In this document: one piece after another, positions 25,611-31,983 of the stretch
Layout: each line of letters begins with the position of its first letter
Numbering within the stretch: position 1 is the first letter of the stretch
Assembly (NCBI GenBank): GCA_964460905.1
Contig: CAYWRM010000001.1
Coordinates: forward strand, 209,039-273,038
Direction: 5' to 3'
Length of the DNA: 64,000 nt
Origin: GCA-002708315 sp964460905
Lineage (GTDB): Bacteria > Bacteroidota > Bacteroidia > Bacteroidales > F082
Program-made: the position numbers and the translations under genes
The notes under the pieces: generated by a model
Databases searched by the model: none
Told to the model about the DNA's origin: nothing
What the model saw: only the letters and a program-made list of their open reading frames with translations

Positions 25611-26444
25611 ATGAGTATTTTTTCAAGAGATTTTTTCAAATTAAGCGAAGAAGAAATTAGATTAACTCAACAGTATAATAGACTTACAGTATTTGAATCT
25701 ATTGAGGAAATAATTAATAACTCAATGAATAAGGAAAACCCACTTGAGTTGTTTAAATTAGTTAAAAAGCACCCATTTTTACTAAATACTGCATCCATAT
25801 TTCCAAACAACTACTTAAATGAATTTGATTTAGCACTTAGAGAGAATGAGTATAAAACTAAGTTATCCGACTTCAAGGATTTGTTAGAGAAAACAGATAT
25901 AACTGAAAGAAATATATTGAATTTTATTCGGACTAATAAGGCTCATTTTATAATTGGAGCTATTATTAAGAATTATTCGATTTTTGGTCACCATGATAGA
26001 TATATTTTCCCGGAATTTGCTCTTCCTCCAAACTATCAATCTGATTTTTTAATAGTTGGGAAAAATTCATCTGGATATCATTTTATGTTTGTAGAATTAG
26101 AAAATCCTACCAAAAACATAACTATTGGAAATGGAAGTTTCGGGCAAACAATTAGAAAAGGTATTGAGCAAATTACGGATTGGAAGCATTGGAATGATAA
26201 AAACTTTTCTACATTAAGAAATGTATTTGACAAGTATAAAAATCCGACGAAAAATATTCCACGTGAATTTATTGAGTACGACAGTAGTAGAATGCATTAT
26301 GTAGTTATTGCAGGAAGACGAACAGACTTCAACGAAAAAACATATCGATTAGCTAGAGATAGTAGCAATAATGGAACTATAATATTACATTATGACAATG
26401 TTGTAGATGAGACCGAGAAGCTATTGAGAGATTGTTCTTATTAA
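25611..26444 (+). CDS. sduA: Shedu-type anti-phage nuclease (DUF4263 / SduA C-terminal domain)
   Basis: 277 residues. The C-terminal half (about 105-275) matches the Shedu SduA nuclease domain, a PD-(D/E)XK fold used in single-gene defence against phages. Visible points are FPEFALPPNYQSDFLIVG (Asp145), the FVELE strand (Glu162, Glu164), the FGQTIRKGIEQITDWKHW helix with Gln187, and the closing MHYVVIAGRR strand. The N-terminal 100 residues are helical and probably regulate or recognise. It starts 30 bases after the boundary GTTGTGCATA, and 4 bases separate its stop codon from the exactly complementary opener TATGCACAAC. A one-gene defence cassette. Whether it is active cannot be judged from sequence. 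Confidence 0.8.
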   Translation: MSIFSRDFFKLSEEEIRLTQQYNRLTVFESIEEIINNSMNKENPLELFKLVKKHPFLLNTASIFPNNYLNEFDLALRENEYKTKLSDFKDLLEKTDITERNILNFIRTNKAHFIIGAIIKNYSIFGHHDRYIFPEFALPPNYQSDFLIVGKNSSGYHFMFVELENPTKNITIGNGSFGQTIRKGIEQITDWKHWNDKNFSTLRNVFDKYKNPTKNIPREFIEYDSSRMHYVVIAGRRTDFNEKTYRLARDSSNNGTIILHYDNVVDETEKLLRDCSY

Positions 26445-26448
26445 TAAC

Positions 26449-26458
26449 TATGCACAAC
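26449..26458 (+). repeat. Opener of a broken attC-like site 4
   Basis: TATGCACAAC is the exact complement of the boundary GTTGTGCATA at 25581-25590. The rest of this site is missing: the next boundary is 520 bases away, with a 59-base repeat and gene fragments in between. Confidence 0.7.
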
Positions 26459-26628
26459 AAAGAACTGAGCTGAAATCCAAGTAAAACCCTTATTATTTAT
26501 TCAAACTAATTCGGGCCTGTTTTCGGGTGGAGTAGCTAATCCGACAATCGAGTTCATTAATATGATTATTGGTGGTACGCAACACGCAAGTTATGGCGAC
26601 ATTATTGATTTACTTAGCGATACATTTA

Positions 26629-26703
26629 TCAAAAATCCATCAACTCCTTAAGAGGAATATCCAATGCAAGAGCAATCGCACGCAAGTAAAAGGAGGTAGG
26701 ATT
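26629..26703 (-). pseudogene. 3' fragment of an XRE-family helix-turn-helix regulator
   Basis: Minus-strand frame NPTSFYLRAIALALDIPL followed by KELMDF and a stop (TGA at 26631-26629). The P-T-S-x-x-x-L-R-x-I-A-x-A-L-x-x-x-L-x-E-L pattern is the last part of the Cro/C1 HTH domain. The frame stops being HTH-like exactly at 26703, where the 59-base repeat begins, so the gene seems to have been cut by that repeat. Only about 25 codons survive. Confidence 0.5.
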
Positions 26704-26762
26704 TGTCTCATCCCGGTGTGTCCTTGTTGCTTATAGAGGTAAGGACATATAGACCTGATACA
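26704..26762 (+). repeat. 59-bp palindromic repeat, copy 3
   Basis: TGTCTCA...TGATACA. Left terminus has one changed base relative to copies 1 and 2 (TGTATCA), and the inner sequence GGTGTGTCCTTGTTGCTTAT is as in the others. It abuts the truncated HTH reading frame. Confidence 0.85.
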
Positions 26763-26977
26763 AAATCGGAATAATTGATACAACACCCTCATTATGTGGT
26801 ATTGGAATTTATTCTTACCTTTGGAGTTGCTAACGATAACTCGATAAACTATTAACGATAATTCCCTTTATCTTGAAACAATGAAAAGCATACAATACAT
26901 ATCAATAGGGGGTAATAAATGTACTTTACTCAATAAAAATAAGGAACATATAAACGTAATAGTAAATATACTTGCAC

Positions 26978-26987
26978 ATTATGCTGC
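26978..26987 (+). repeat. Cassette boundary ATTATGCTGC
   Basis: Complementary at 9 of 10 positions to GCAGCATAAC at 28879-28888. The only mismatch is the base in front of the TT, which in integron recombination belongs to the neighbouring cassette. It defines a two-gene cassette of about 1.9 kb. Confidence 0.65.
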
Positions 26988-27011
26988 AATTAGAAATACG
27001 AAAATTAAGTT

Positions 27012-27449
27012 ATGAAATTAAAAAGCAACTTCTTCTTAGATGAGAAAAAAATAAGAACCATAGATACATATCGTATTATCTATTTCGTTATATTTTTAAT
27101 CTCCTTTGGGCTTACAGAAATTGGCAGATATATGTACAGACCTTTTATTTATGAAAATAATATAAATGATTATGGAATTGCTGACTCTATGGGGAATTCA
27201 GGAGGAATAATCGTTCAATTGTTTTTCGGACTTTTAATATTTAATTCAAGTAAGATAAAAGGGTTGCGACTAATTTCCTTTTTTATTATTGGATATATTC
27301 TTTATGAAATAGCTCAACTATTTCTCCCAAAAGGAGTTTTTGATTGGAAGGATATTTATGGGACAATTATTGGTGGATTAATTGGATTTTTAGTGTTTCT
27401 CCTAATACATAAAGTTATTAAAAAAAATAAAACTATTTACAGATTTTAA
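27012..27449 (+). CDS. VanZ-like membrane protein
   Basis: 145 residues with three or four membrane helices (about 20-38, 62-78, 85-103, 113-133). The run YEIAQLFLPKGVFDWKDIYG followed by TIIGGLIGFLVF is the VanZ-like signature (YExxQ, FDWxDI, TxxG). VanZ gives low-level teicoplanin resistance in enterococci, but most VanZ-like proteins have no known substrate. It starts 34 bases after the cassette boundary, and 65 bases separate it from the serine hydrolase in the same cassette. Confidence 0.7.
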   Translation: MKLKSNFFLDEKKIRTIDTYRIIYFVIFLISFGLTEIGRYMYRPFIYENNINDYGIADSMGNSGGIIVQLFFGLLIFNSSKIKGLRLISFFIIGYILYEIAQLFLPKGVFDWKDIYGTIIGGLIGFLVFLLIHKVIKKNKTIYRF

Positions 27450-27514
27450 ACACGCAATTATGTAGCACAATAAAAGTTGCACAGCACAAAAACCAATTAT
27501 TATAAAACTTCCAC

Positions 27515-28855
27515 ATGAAAAATAAAAAGATTAATGTTCCAATATTAATTCTATTTACTTTACTGCTTGTAAGTTCACATTTTGGATGTGCAAATTTCAA
27601 AAATGAGCCTGAACTTAAATTTTCTAAAGATAAAATATCTGAGATTGATCAAGTAATAAAAACTCTTTATGGAAATGATCAGTTTTCAGGAACTGTATTA
27701 GTTTCAGTTAAGGGTGAAGTCATTTACAAAAATGCTTTTGGATATGCCAATATTAAAGATAGTGTTCTGAATACTTGCGATACAAAATTCAGGATTGCTT
27801 CTTTTACCAAACCATTCACTGTCATGCTTATCCTTCAGCTGGTGGAAGATGGTAAGTTGGAGTTGGACGGAAAACTTGTAAACTATTTACCTGGATTTCC
27901 AAAAGAAAAAGGAGAGAATATTACCATCCATCAACTTTTAACACATACTGCCGGAATTACTGGAGAGTCAAGAATTCCAAATTTGATAGATATTGAAAAG
28001 GAATATTACCCACATGATAGATTATTTAATTGCATTGTAGAACAGGACATTGTTTTCCAGCCTGGAAGGGGAAATGAATATAGCAATTTTGGATACGCCT
28101 TACTTGGTTTGATTATAGAGAATGTAAGTGGCAAATCCTACGAAGAGTTATTACAAGAAAAGATATGTAAACCAGCTGGGATGAAAAATACATTAGGCGA
28201 TATAACTGCACAACCTATTGAAAACAGTGCTATTGGGTACAATTATAACTATTTTACAGGCTTCGAAAAAGCATCGTTTCTCGACATGTCATTTGTTTTT
28301 GGTTATGGGCATCTACTGTCAACTGTTTACGATCTGTATTTATTTGATAAAGCCCTTTATTCAAATAAGCTATTAAATGAAAAATCGAAAGACCTATTTT
28401 TTAATAAATATGGCTGGCATTATCAGAATGTTCCTTATGGTAAAGGTTTCAAAAAGATCCGCTCTAATAGTTTAGATGGTAGCATAAATGGGTTTGGAAG
28501 TCACACCCAAAGAATTGAAAAAGACACCGTTTTTATTGTTGCTTTAAGAAATACGAAAGAGTACAAGAAACAAATTGTTATCAAATGGCCAAACTTCATG
28601 ATATCGCGTGTACTTGCAGTAATGTATGGTGAGGAATACGATATGCCAAAAAAATCAGGAGCATTTGAAGTCTTTAAAATACTTCAAGAATCAGGGTATG
28701 TCGAAGCTGCAAATTTGTTTAAAAACATAAAAAGTAAACAAACAGATAAATACTATCTGAATAAACGTGAGTTTTTGTTTTTTGAAGACCAGCTTAATAT
28801 TGCAGATATGAAAGACATGGCTAAGGCATATAATAAAATCCAGTTAGAGGAGTGA
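27515..28855 (+). CDS. Beta-lactamase-family serine hydrolase, lipoprotein
   Basis: 446 residues. Lipoprotein signal (lipobox HFGC at residue 25), then a class C-type serine beta-lactamase / penicillin-binding domain (about 45-340). SFTK carries the nucleophile (FRIASFTKPF, near residue 96), YSN the second motif (NEYSNFGYALLG), and GSHTQR replaces the KTG/HxG motif. Such enzymes include peptidases, esterases and beta-lactamases, and resistance cannot be concluded. The final 90 residues are an extra helical tail without family match. It shares its cassette with the VanZ-like gene, so both may concern the cell wall. Confidence 0.82.
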   Translation: MKNKKINVPILILFTLLLVSSHFGCANFKNEPELKFSKDKISEIDQVIKTLYGNDQFSGTVLVSVKGEVIYKNAFGYANIKDSVLNTCDTKFRIASFTKPFTVMLILQLVEDGKLELDGKLVNYLPGFPKEKGENITIHQLLTHTAGITGESRIPNLIDIEKEYYPHDRLFNCIVEQDIVFQPGRGNEYSNFGYALLGLIIENVSGKSYEELLQEKICKPAGMKNTLGDITAQPIENSAIGYNYNYFTGFEKASFLDMSFVFGYGHLLSTVYDLYLFDKALYSNKLLNEKSKDLFFNKYGWHYQNVPYGKGFKKIRSNSLDGSINGFGSHTQRIEKDTVFIVALRNTKEYKKQIVIKWPNFMISRVLAVMYGEEYDMPKKSGAFEVFKILQESGYVEAANLFKNIKSKQTDKYYLNKREFLFFEDQLNIADMKDMAKAYNKIQLEE

Positions 28856-28878
28856 ATTAATACTAAAAGAATAAAATC

Positions 28879-29015
28879 GCAGCATAACAAAGTATAAAAA
28901 TAATAGCCGAGATAGTAGTAAATATGAACATTGTAGCCCGTATAAAATTTTGTAATAATTGAAAGATTTGAGTTCCGCAGTCGGCTACTATTCTTATACA
29001 AATCGCTATGTAAGC
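28879..29015 (+). repeat. attC-like site 5
   Basis: 137 bp. Opens GCAGCATAAC, closes AAATCG|CTATGTAAGC (the usual GTT is GCT here). Arms TATAAAAATAATAGCCGA and TCGGCTACTATTCTTATA pair well and are nearly identical to those of site 3 at 25454, so the two sites are related by descent. Confidence 0.75.
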
Positions 29016-29068
29016 AAAATTGGATCATAGAGAGGATTGAAGGTAATTAAATAACTAGATTAATTAAT

Positions 29069-29485
29069 ATGGAAGAAATGTCATTTGAATATTGGAATAA
29101 GCTTGCTGAACAAATAATAGTAATTAGTTCCTTGTTAGGTGGATTTTCCATTGCGGTAATTGCAAATTTTTTGGTGTCTGATGCAAACACTCGTTTATCT
29201 AGAAATATAATGAAAGCTGCTGTCTTAGCCGCTAGTTTCTTTTTGGTTTCAGTATTTGCTATGACAAAAGTCTTAATGATGACAACGAATGGATTTCCTT
29301 TTAAAGTGACAGAAGTAGATTTTAAAATTTCATCCATAGTTGGTGGAATGACTCTTCTTTTTGGAATTATGTCCTTGCTAACTATGATTGCCCTATCGGG
29401 TTGGACCAAATCAAGAAAAACGGGAATATTTACAACTATAGTTGGAATTTTGACATTTATTCTAATATTAATAATGCTGACTTAA
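29069..29485 (+). CDS. Four-helix membrane protein of unknown function (cassette gene)
   Basis: 138 residues, four hydrophobic segments (about 15-34, 48-68, 87-108, 117-136) with short loops and no signal peptide. No motif I recognise. The first part (LAEQIIVISSLLGGFSIAVIANFLVSD) resembles small uncharacterised bacterial membrane proteins. It lies 54 bases behind attC-like site 5, in array direction. The opener expected behind it is not clear, so this cassette's right border is uncertain. Function unknown. Confidence 0.65.
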   Translation: MEEMSFEYWNKLAEQIIVISSLLGGFSIAVIANFLVSDANTRLSRNIMKAAVLAASFFLVSVFAMTKVLMMTTNGFPFKVTEVDFKISSIVGGMTLLFGIMSLLTMIALSGWTKSRKTGIFTTIVGILTFILILIMLT

Positions 29486-29489
29486 AAAC

Positions 29490-29554
29490 AAAACGGATGA
29501 AAAAGCCAGCAGAGAACAATGTATAAACGGCATTAAAACGACTGGTTATACTAA
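29490..29554 (+). repeat. attC-like site 6 (weak)
   Basis: Region between the membrane-protein stop and the boundary GTTATACTAA (29545-29554). It has short AAACGG..GCC / GGC arms but no clear opener complementary to the boundary at 29005, so the left edge is a guess. The right boundary is supported by its 8/10 match to CTGGTATAAC at 29761. Confidence 0.35.
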
Positions 29555-29584
29555 CTGTGGTGTTCATTTTAAAAAAGACATTCT

Positions 29585-29733
29585 ATGAGATTAGTTGAAT
29601 TACGATTAAAAAACTTCCGCTGTTACAGAGAACTAGTTTCTATTACTATTAATGACTTAACTTGTATCATTGGAAAAAATGATATTGAAAGTCTACATTT
29701 CTTGATGGATTAGATTGTTATTTTAATGACTAA
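29585..29733 (+). pseudogene. 5' fragment of an OLD-family ATP-dependent endonuclease, frameshifted
   Basis: Starts MRLVELRLKNFRCYRELVSI, the N-terminus of RecF/SMC-like OLD-family nucleases, and runs into the Walker A loop (IIGKNDI). There one G is missing: adding it back gives GKNDIGKSTFLDGLDCYFND, a perfect Walker A motif, and the frame then ends at TAA 29731-29733. As it stands, translation stops at 29711. About 49 codons of a gene normally above 500 codons are present. The fragment fills a cassette of its own between boundaries 29545 and 29816, so it was probably captured already incomplete. Confidence 0.75.
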
Positions 29734-29760
29734 AATTAACATATACAGTCCGTTTCAAGT

Positions 29761-29825
29761 CTGGTATAACCTGACAAGAAACTGCTTCGCAAGCAGCAAC
29801 TATTCGAGCGCAAACGTTGCAAACA
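29761..29825 (+). repeat. attC-like site 7 (short)
   Basis: 65 bp, in the size range of the classical 59-base element. Opens CTGGTATAAC (8/10 complementary to 29545-29554), has a central hairpin CTGCTT-CGC-AAGCAG, and closes CAAACG|TTGCAAACA. Confidence 0.6.
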
Positions 29826-29837
29826 ATACGGAATAAC

Positions 29838-29868
29838 TTGCATGTGATTCATATTTGGTGTATCTTTG
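29838..29868 (+). promoter_or_regulatory. Promoter of the parDE module
   Basis: TTG at 29838-29840, 20 bases, TATCTTTG at 29861-29868. It lies inside the cassette and 18 bases before the ATG at 29886, so the toxin-antitoxin pair carries its own promoter. It rules out the longer frame that begins at 29817. Confidence 0.75.
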
Positions 29869-29885
29869 CATCAAAACTAAATATT

Positions 29886-30131
29886 ATGGCAAGACAAAGT
29901 ATATCTTTCACGAAACCAAATGATGAATGGTTAAAAGTACAAGTGAATAACGAAGAATACTCTAGCAAAAGTGAACTCATCAATGATTTGATTAGACAGG
30001 CTAGAAACCAGCAAGTTCAAATTGACTGGATTAGATCTAAATTAGATAAATCTGAAAGCAGTGGATTTACTGATGATTCTAAAAAACAAATTTTAAAACA
30101 ATCAAAGTCATTACTTAATGGCCAAATATAG
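29886..30131 (+). CDS. parD: ParD-like antitoxin (CopG/RHH family)
   Basis: 81 residues. N-terminal ribbon-helix-helix pattern (SISFTKPNDEWLKVQVNNEEYSSKSELINDLIRQA), the DNA-binding part that represses its own promoter as a dimer. The charged C-terminal half (about 45-81) is the part that wraps the toxin in ParDE systems. The start is set at the ATG at 29886 from the promoter just upstream. It overlaps the toxin gene by 14 bases, the usual translational coupling. It keeps the toxin inactive and is degraded faster than it in known systems. Confidence 0.85.
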   Translation: MARQSISFTKPNDEWLKVQVNNEEYSSKSELINDLIRQARNQQVQIDWIRSKLDKSESSGFTDDSKKQILKQSKSLLNGQI

Positions 30132-30405
30132 ATTAAGTAACGAAGCTAAGGAAGACTTGATACGAATTCATCATTACGGCGTCGAAAAGTTTGGAGAGAC
30201 TCAAGCGGATAAATACTTTGATTCATTTTTTGAGTATTTTGATATTATTGCACAACGACCCTTTTCATTTAAATCGGTCGATTATATAAAAACGGGATAT
30301 AGGCGTTGTGTTTGTGAGTCTGATAGTATATTTTACAGAATAAACAATGGAGTAGTTGAAATAATGGCAATAATTGGAAGACAAGATTTGAATAGTATCC
30401 TTTGA
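30118..30405 (+). CDS. parE: ParE/RelE-family toxin
   Basis: 95 residues of the RelE/ParE superfamily. The opening MAKYRLSNEAKEDLIRIHHYGVEKFGETQADKY is the ParE helix pair. The C-terminal strands YRRCVCESDSIFYRINNGVVEIMAIIGRQDL include the conserved Arg and the IxRQD end. ParE proteins poison DNA gyrase, RelE proteins cut mRNA; the sequence is nearer to ParE. Its start overlaps the end of parD. Located in the last cassette of the array, where such pairs are known to stabilise integron arrays. Confidence 0.85.
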   Translation: MAKYRLSNEAKEDLIRIHHYGVEKFGETQADKYFDSFFEYFDIIAQRPFSFKSVDYIKTGYRRCVCESDSIFYRINNGVVEIMAIIGRQDLNSIL

Positions 30406-30440
30406 TTTAGCTGAACATATATACCTTTTTCAACAATACG

Positions 30441-30653
30441 ATGAGCGAGAAACGACACGGAAATAGACTAAAGAAGGGAAAACCTGATACGGAATCGCTG
30501 ATTGAAAGAGATGAGCATTTCGGGTTTATAGCGGGATACACTTCTAACGGGATACCTTTTGGATTGACTAATGAAGAATTGTTTGAAATAAATTCAGAAA
30601 CCAAAAAGAAAAAACCTGATAACTATAATACAGATTTACCTTTTTATGGATAG
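30441..30653 (+). CDS. Small hypothetical protein with FIAGYTxxGxPxG motif
   Basis: 70 residues, hydrophilic, very basic at the N-terminus (MSEKRHGNRLKKGKP). The core HFGFIAGYTSNGIPFGLTNEE is a pattern I associate with small uncharacterised proteins of many bacteria (GYTxxGxPxGxTxEE); no biochemical role is known to me. It lies 35 bases behind parE and 10 bases before the opener at 30664, so it belongs to the same cassette as the toxin-antitoxin pair. Confidence 0.55.
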   Translation: MSEKRHGNRLKKGKPDTESLIERDEHFGFIAGYTSNGIPFGLTNEELFEINSETKKKKPDNYNTDLPFYG

Positions 30654-30663
30654 AAGGAAGTGC

Positions 30664-30795
30664 TGTTGGCAACGCTCATAAATAATTGCCATGACAATTA
30701 TAAATTCAACATTTCTAATCCTGTCTGCCGCTTCTCCTTAATATTTACCATAAATCCCATTTTTAGTCATGTATACTCTTACTTTTTTAACGATC
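30664..30795 (+). repeat. attC-like site 8, right end of the array (3' end uncertain)
   Basis: Opener TGTTGGCAAC (30664-30673) is 9/10 complementary to the boundary GTTGCAAACA at 29816-29825. A candidate closing end is TTAACG|ATCTACC near 30790, with an inner CCATGAC / GTCATG pair at matching distances. The arms are otherwise poorly paired, so the right border is tentative. Confidence 0.45.
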
Positions 30796-30846
30796 TACCG
30801 AAAGCAAGTGCAATAGTCCACACGGGTCCACAAATCAACAAATATA

Positions 30847-30885
30847 AAGCCCTGTTTATCAACACATAAACAGGGCTTCTTTTTG
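30847..30885 (+). terminator. Strong intrinsic terminator at the island's right end
   Basis: AAGCCCTGTTTAT / ATAAACAGGGCTT, 13-bp perfect stem, 6-base loop, then CTTTTTG. It ends rightward transcription of the cassette array and faces the convergent gene at 30906. Confidence 0.85.
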
Positions 30886-30905
30886 TTGTTAAAACGCTTT
30901 ATTGT

Positions 30906-31478
30906 TTACTTAAGTTTTGCTTTTGGGATGTACATTTCAGGACTAATTGTCTTTGTATTCTTAGCATTCTTCCATTCATTTTCATATTTTTCCATTATAT
31001 TCTCAACAAAACCTCTCTTTTCAAGTTTCTTTTGAGTTGACTGAATTATTGCCTGAGATGTTACAATGGGAGCTTTTTTGTTAACCAAAGATTTTGCTCT
31101 TTCGAAATTTTCACTTTCTACTGTAAGTGGCTCTAAATCAACTCTGGCTTTCCAAGCACCCATTTGTATGTTTACAAGAACTAAATATGTTTCACCAGCC
31201 TTTAAATCGCATTTAAGGAACTCCTTATCCTCGGATGAGGCCCATAATAATTGTTCACCTTCAGGACATTCATAACGCATATAGTTTTTACCCTTGAATT
31301 TACCGATAAACTCTTTGTTGTGAAAGTACTCAAAAGAAACAGCGCCACCATAGCTAGAAACTCTAACGAAATAAACAACAGCATTGGAATTAGCCGGTGG
31401 AATAAATCCCTGAGAAAACATGGGTGTCGTAAAAAGAATTACGATTAGAGCGAATAGCAATAATTTGATCTTTTTCAT
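30906..31478 (-). CDS. DUF2846-like exported protein
   Basis: 190 residues from the ATG at 31478, chosen because it gives a normal signal peptide (MKKIKLLLFALIVILFTTPM, cleavage after FSQ); the frame is open 19 codons further upstream but without export features. The mature part (AVVYFVRVSSYGGAVSFEYFHNKEFIGKF and LKAGETYLVLVNIQMG) matches the DUF2846 pattern, a small beta-sandwich in secreted or lipoprotein-type proteins of unknown role. The C-terminal 60 residues are helical and basic. It is convergent with the cassette array and outside it. Confidence 0.65.
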   Translation of the reverse strand: MKKIKLLLFALIVILFTTPMFSQGFIPPANSNAVVYFVRVSSYGGAVSFEYFHNKEFIGKFKGKNYMRYECPEGEQLLWASSEDKEFLKCDLKAGETYLVLVNIQMGAWKARVDLEPLTVESENFERAKSLVNKKAPIVTSQAIIQSTQKKLEKRGFVENIMEKYENEWKNAKNTKTISPEMYIPKAKLK

Positions 31479-31983
31479 ATTTTTTTTGTTAGATATAGTT
31501 AGTATGTTATTAAAATTAAATATTTCATGGTCCATTTTTTATGATATAATACATTATGGGTTATAATGTTATATGCCAAAGATAATAATAATTTTTATAA
31601 TATTAAATTAATGAATCATACTCATAATACTGATTAATCGATATGTGTTGAGCTCATTGTAAATATATAAAGCGTATATTTTATACAGACATATATGTTT
31701 TAGTCTTTAGTTTGCTTTTGAGCGATATGACTTACACAGAAATAGCTATCTATATAATATTTCATAAGGATATATCAGAAAAGATAAAAACCATAAGGAA
31801 ACTTTTGTTAGTTATTTGATACAATTGCGGAAATCCTATTTATGTGTAACTTTGGTTCATTGATCACTCAAATAATTTATATTGATGTAGCTAGTTCTCT
31901 TAATAGTAATTAAAAATATCAAAGACAACTGCTCAGCTTTGGAAACTATTAAGTTCTAATAAATAATTTAAAATATTATAATC
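31479..31983. other. 505-bp A+T-rich intergenic region
   Basis: Between two divergent genes. Only the promoter at 31825-31854 can be supported. A 30-codon frame near 31726 has no family features. No repeat of the other families in this window is visible here. Confidence 0.5.
31825..31854 (+). promoter_or_regulatory. Promoter of the gabT'-gabD pair
   Basis: TTG at 31825-31827, 19 bases, TAACTTTG at 31847-31854, a consensus match. Leader of about 120 bases before the ATG at 31984. Confidence 0.7.

Larger units (their letters stand above)
26445..27011. other. 566-bp degraded interval in the cassette array
   Basis: No intact gene. From left to right: opener of the broken site 4; a stretch that reads on the plus strand as an open end of an unknown protein (..GGTQHASYGDIIDLLSDTF.., stop at 26649-26651); the minus-strand end of an XRE-type regulator; copy 3 of the 59-base repeat; a TACCTTTG box near 26817; then the boundary ATTATGCTGC at 26978-26987 that opens the next cassette. 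Confidence 0.5.

Noticed and set aside
25454..29015. CRISPR array
   Set aside because: The repeated arms are inverted, separated by whole genes and lack short regular spacers; no cas gene is present.
29817..29885. N-terminal extension of ParD starting at 29817
   Set aside because: The promoter TTG-N20-TATCTTTG lies inside the extension, so the transcript begins after it.
30660..30869. 69-codon frame behind the FIAGYT gene
   Set aside because: Runs through the attC-like site 8 and into the stem of the terminator at 30847; not a plausible gene.
31726..31818. 30-codon frame in the gap before gabT
   Set aside because: Too short, no conserved pattern, lies upstream of the promoter at 31825.
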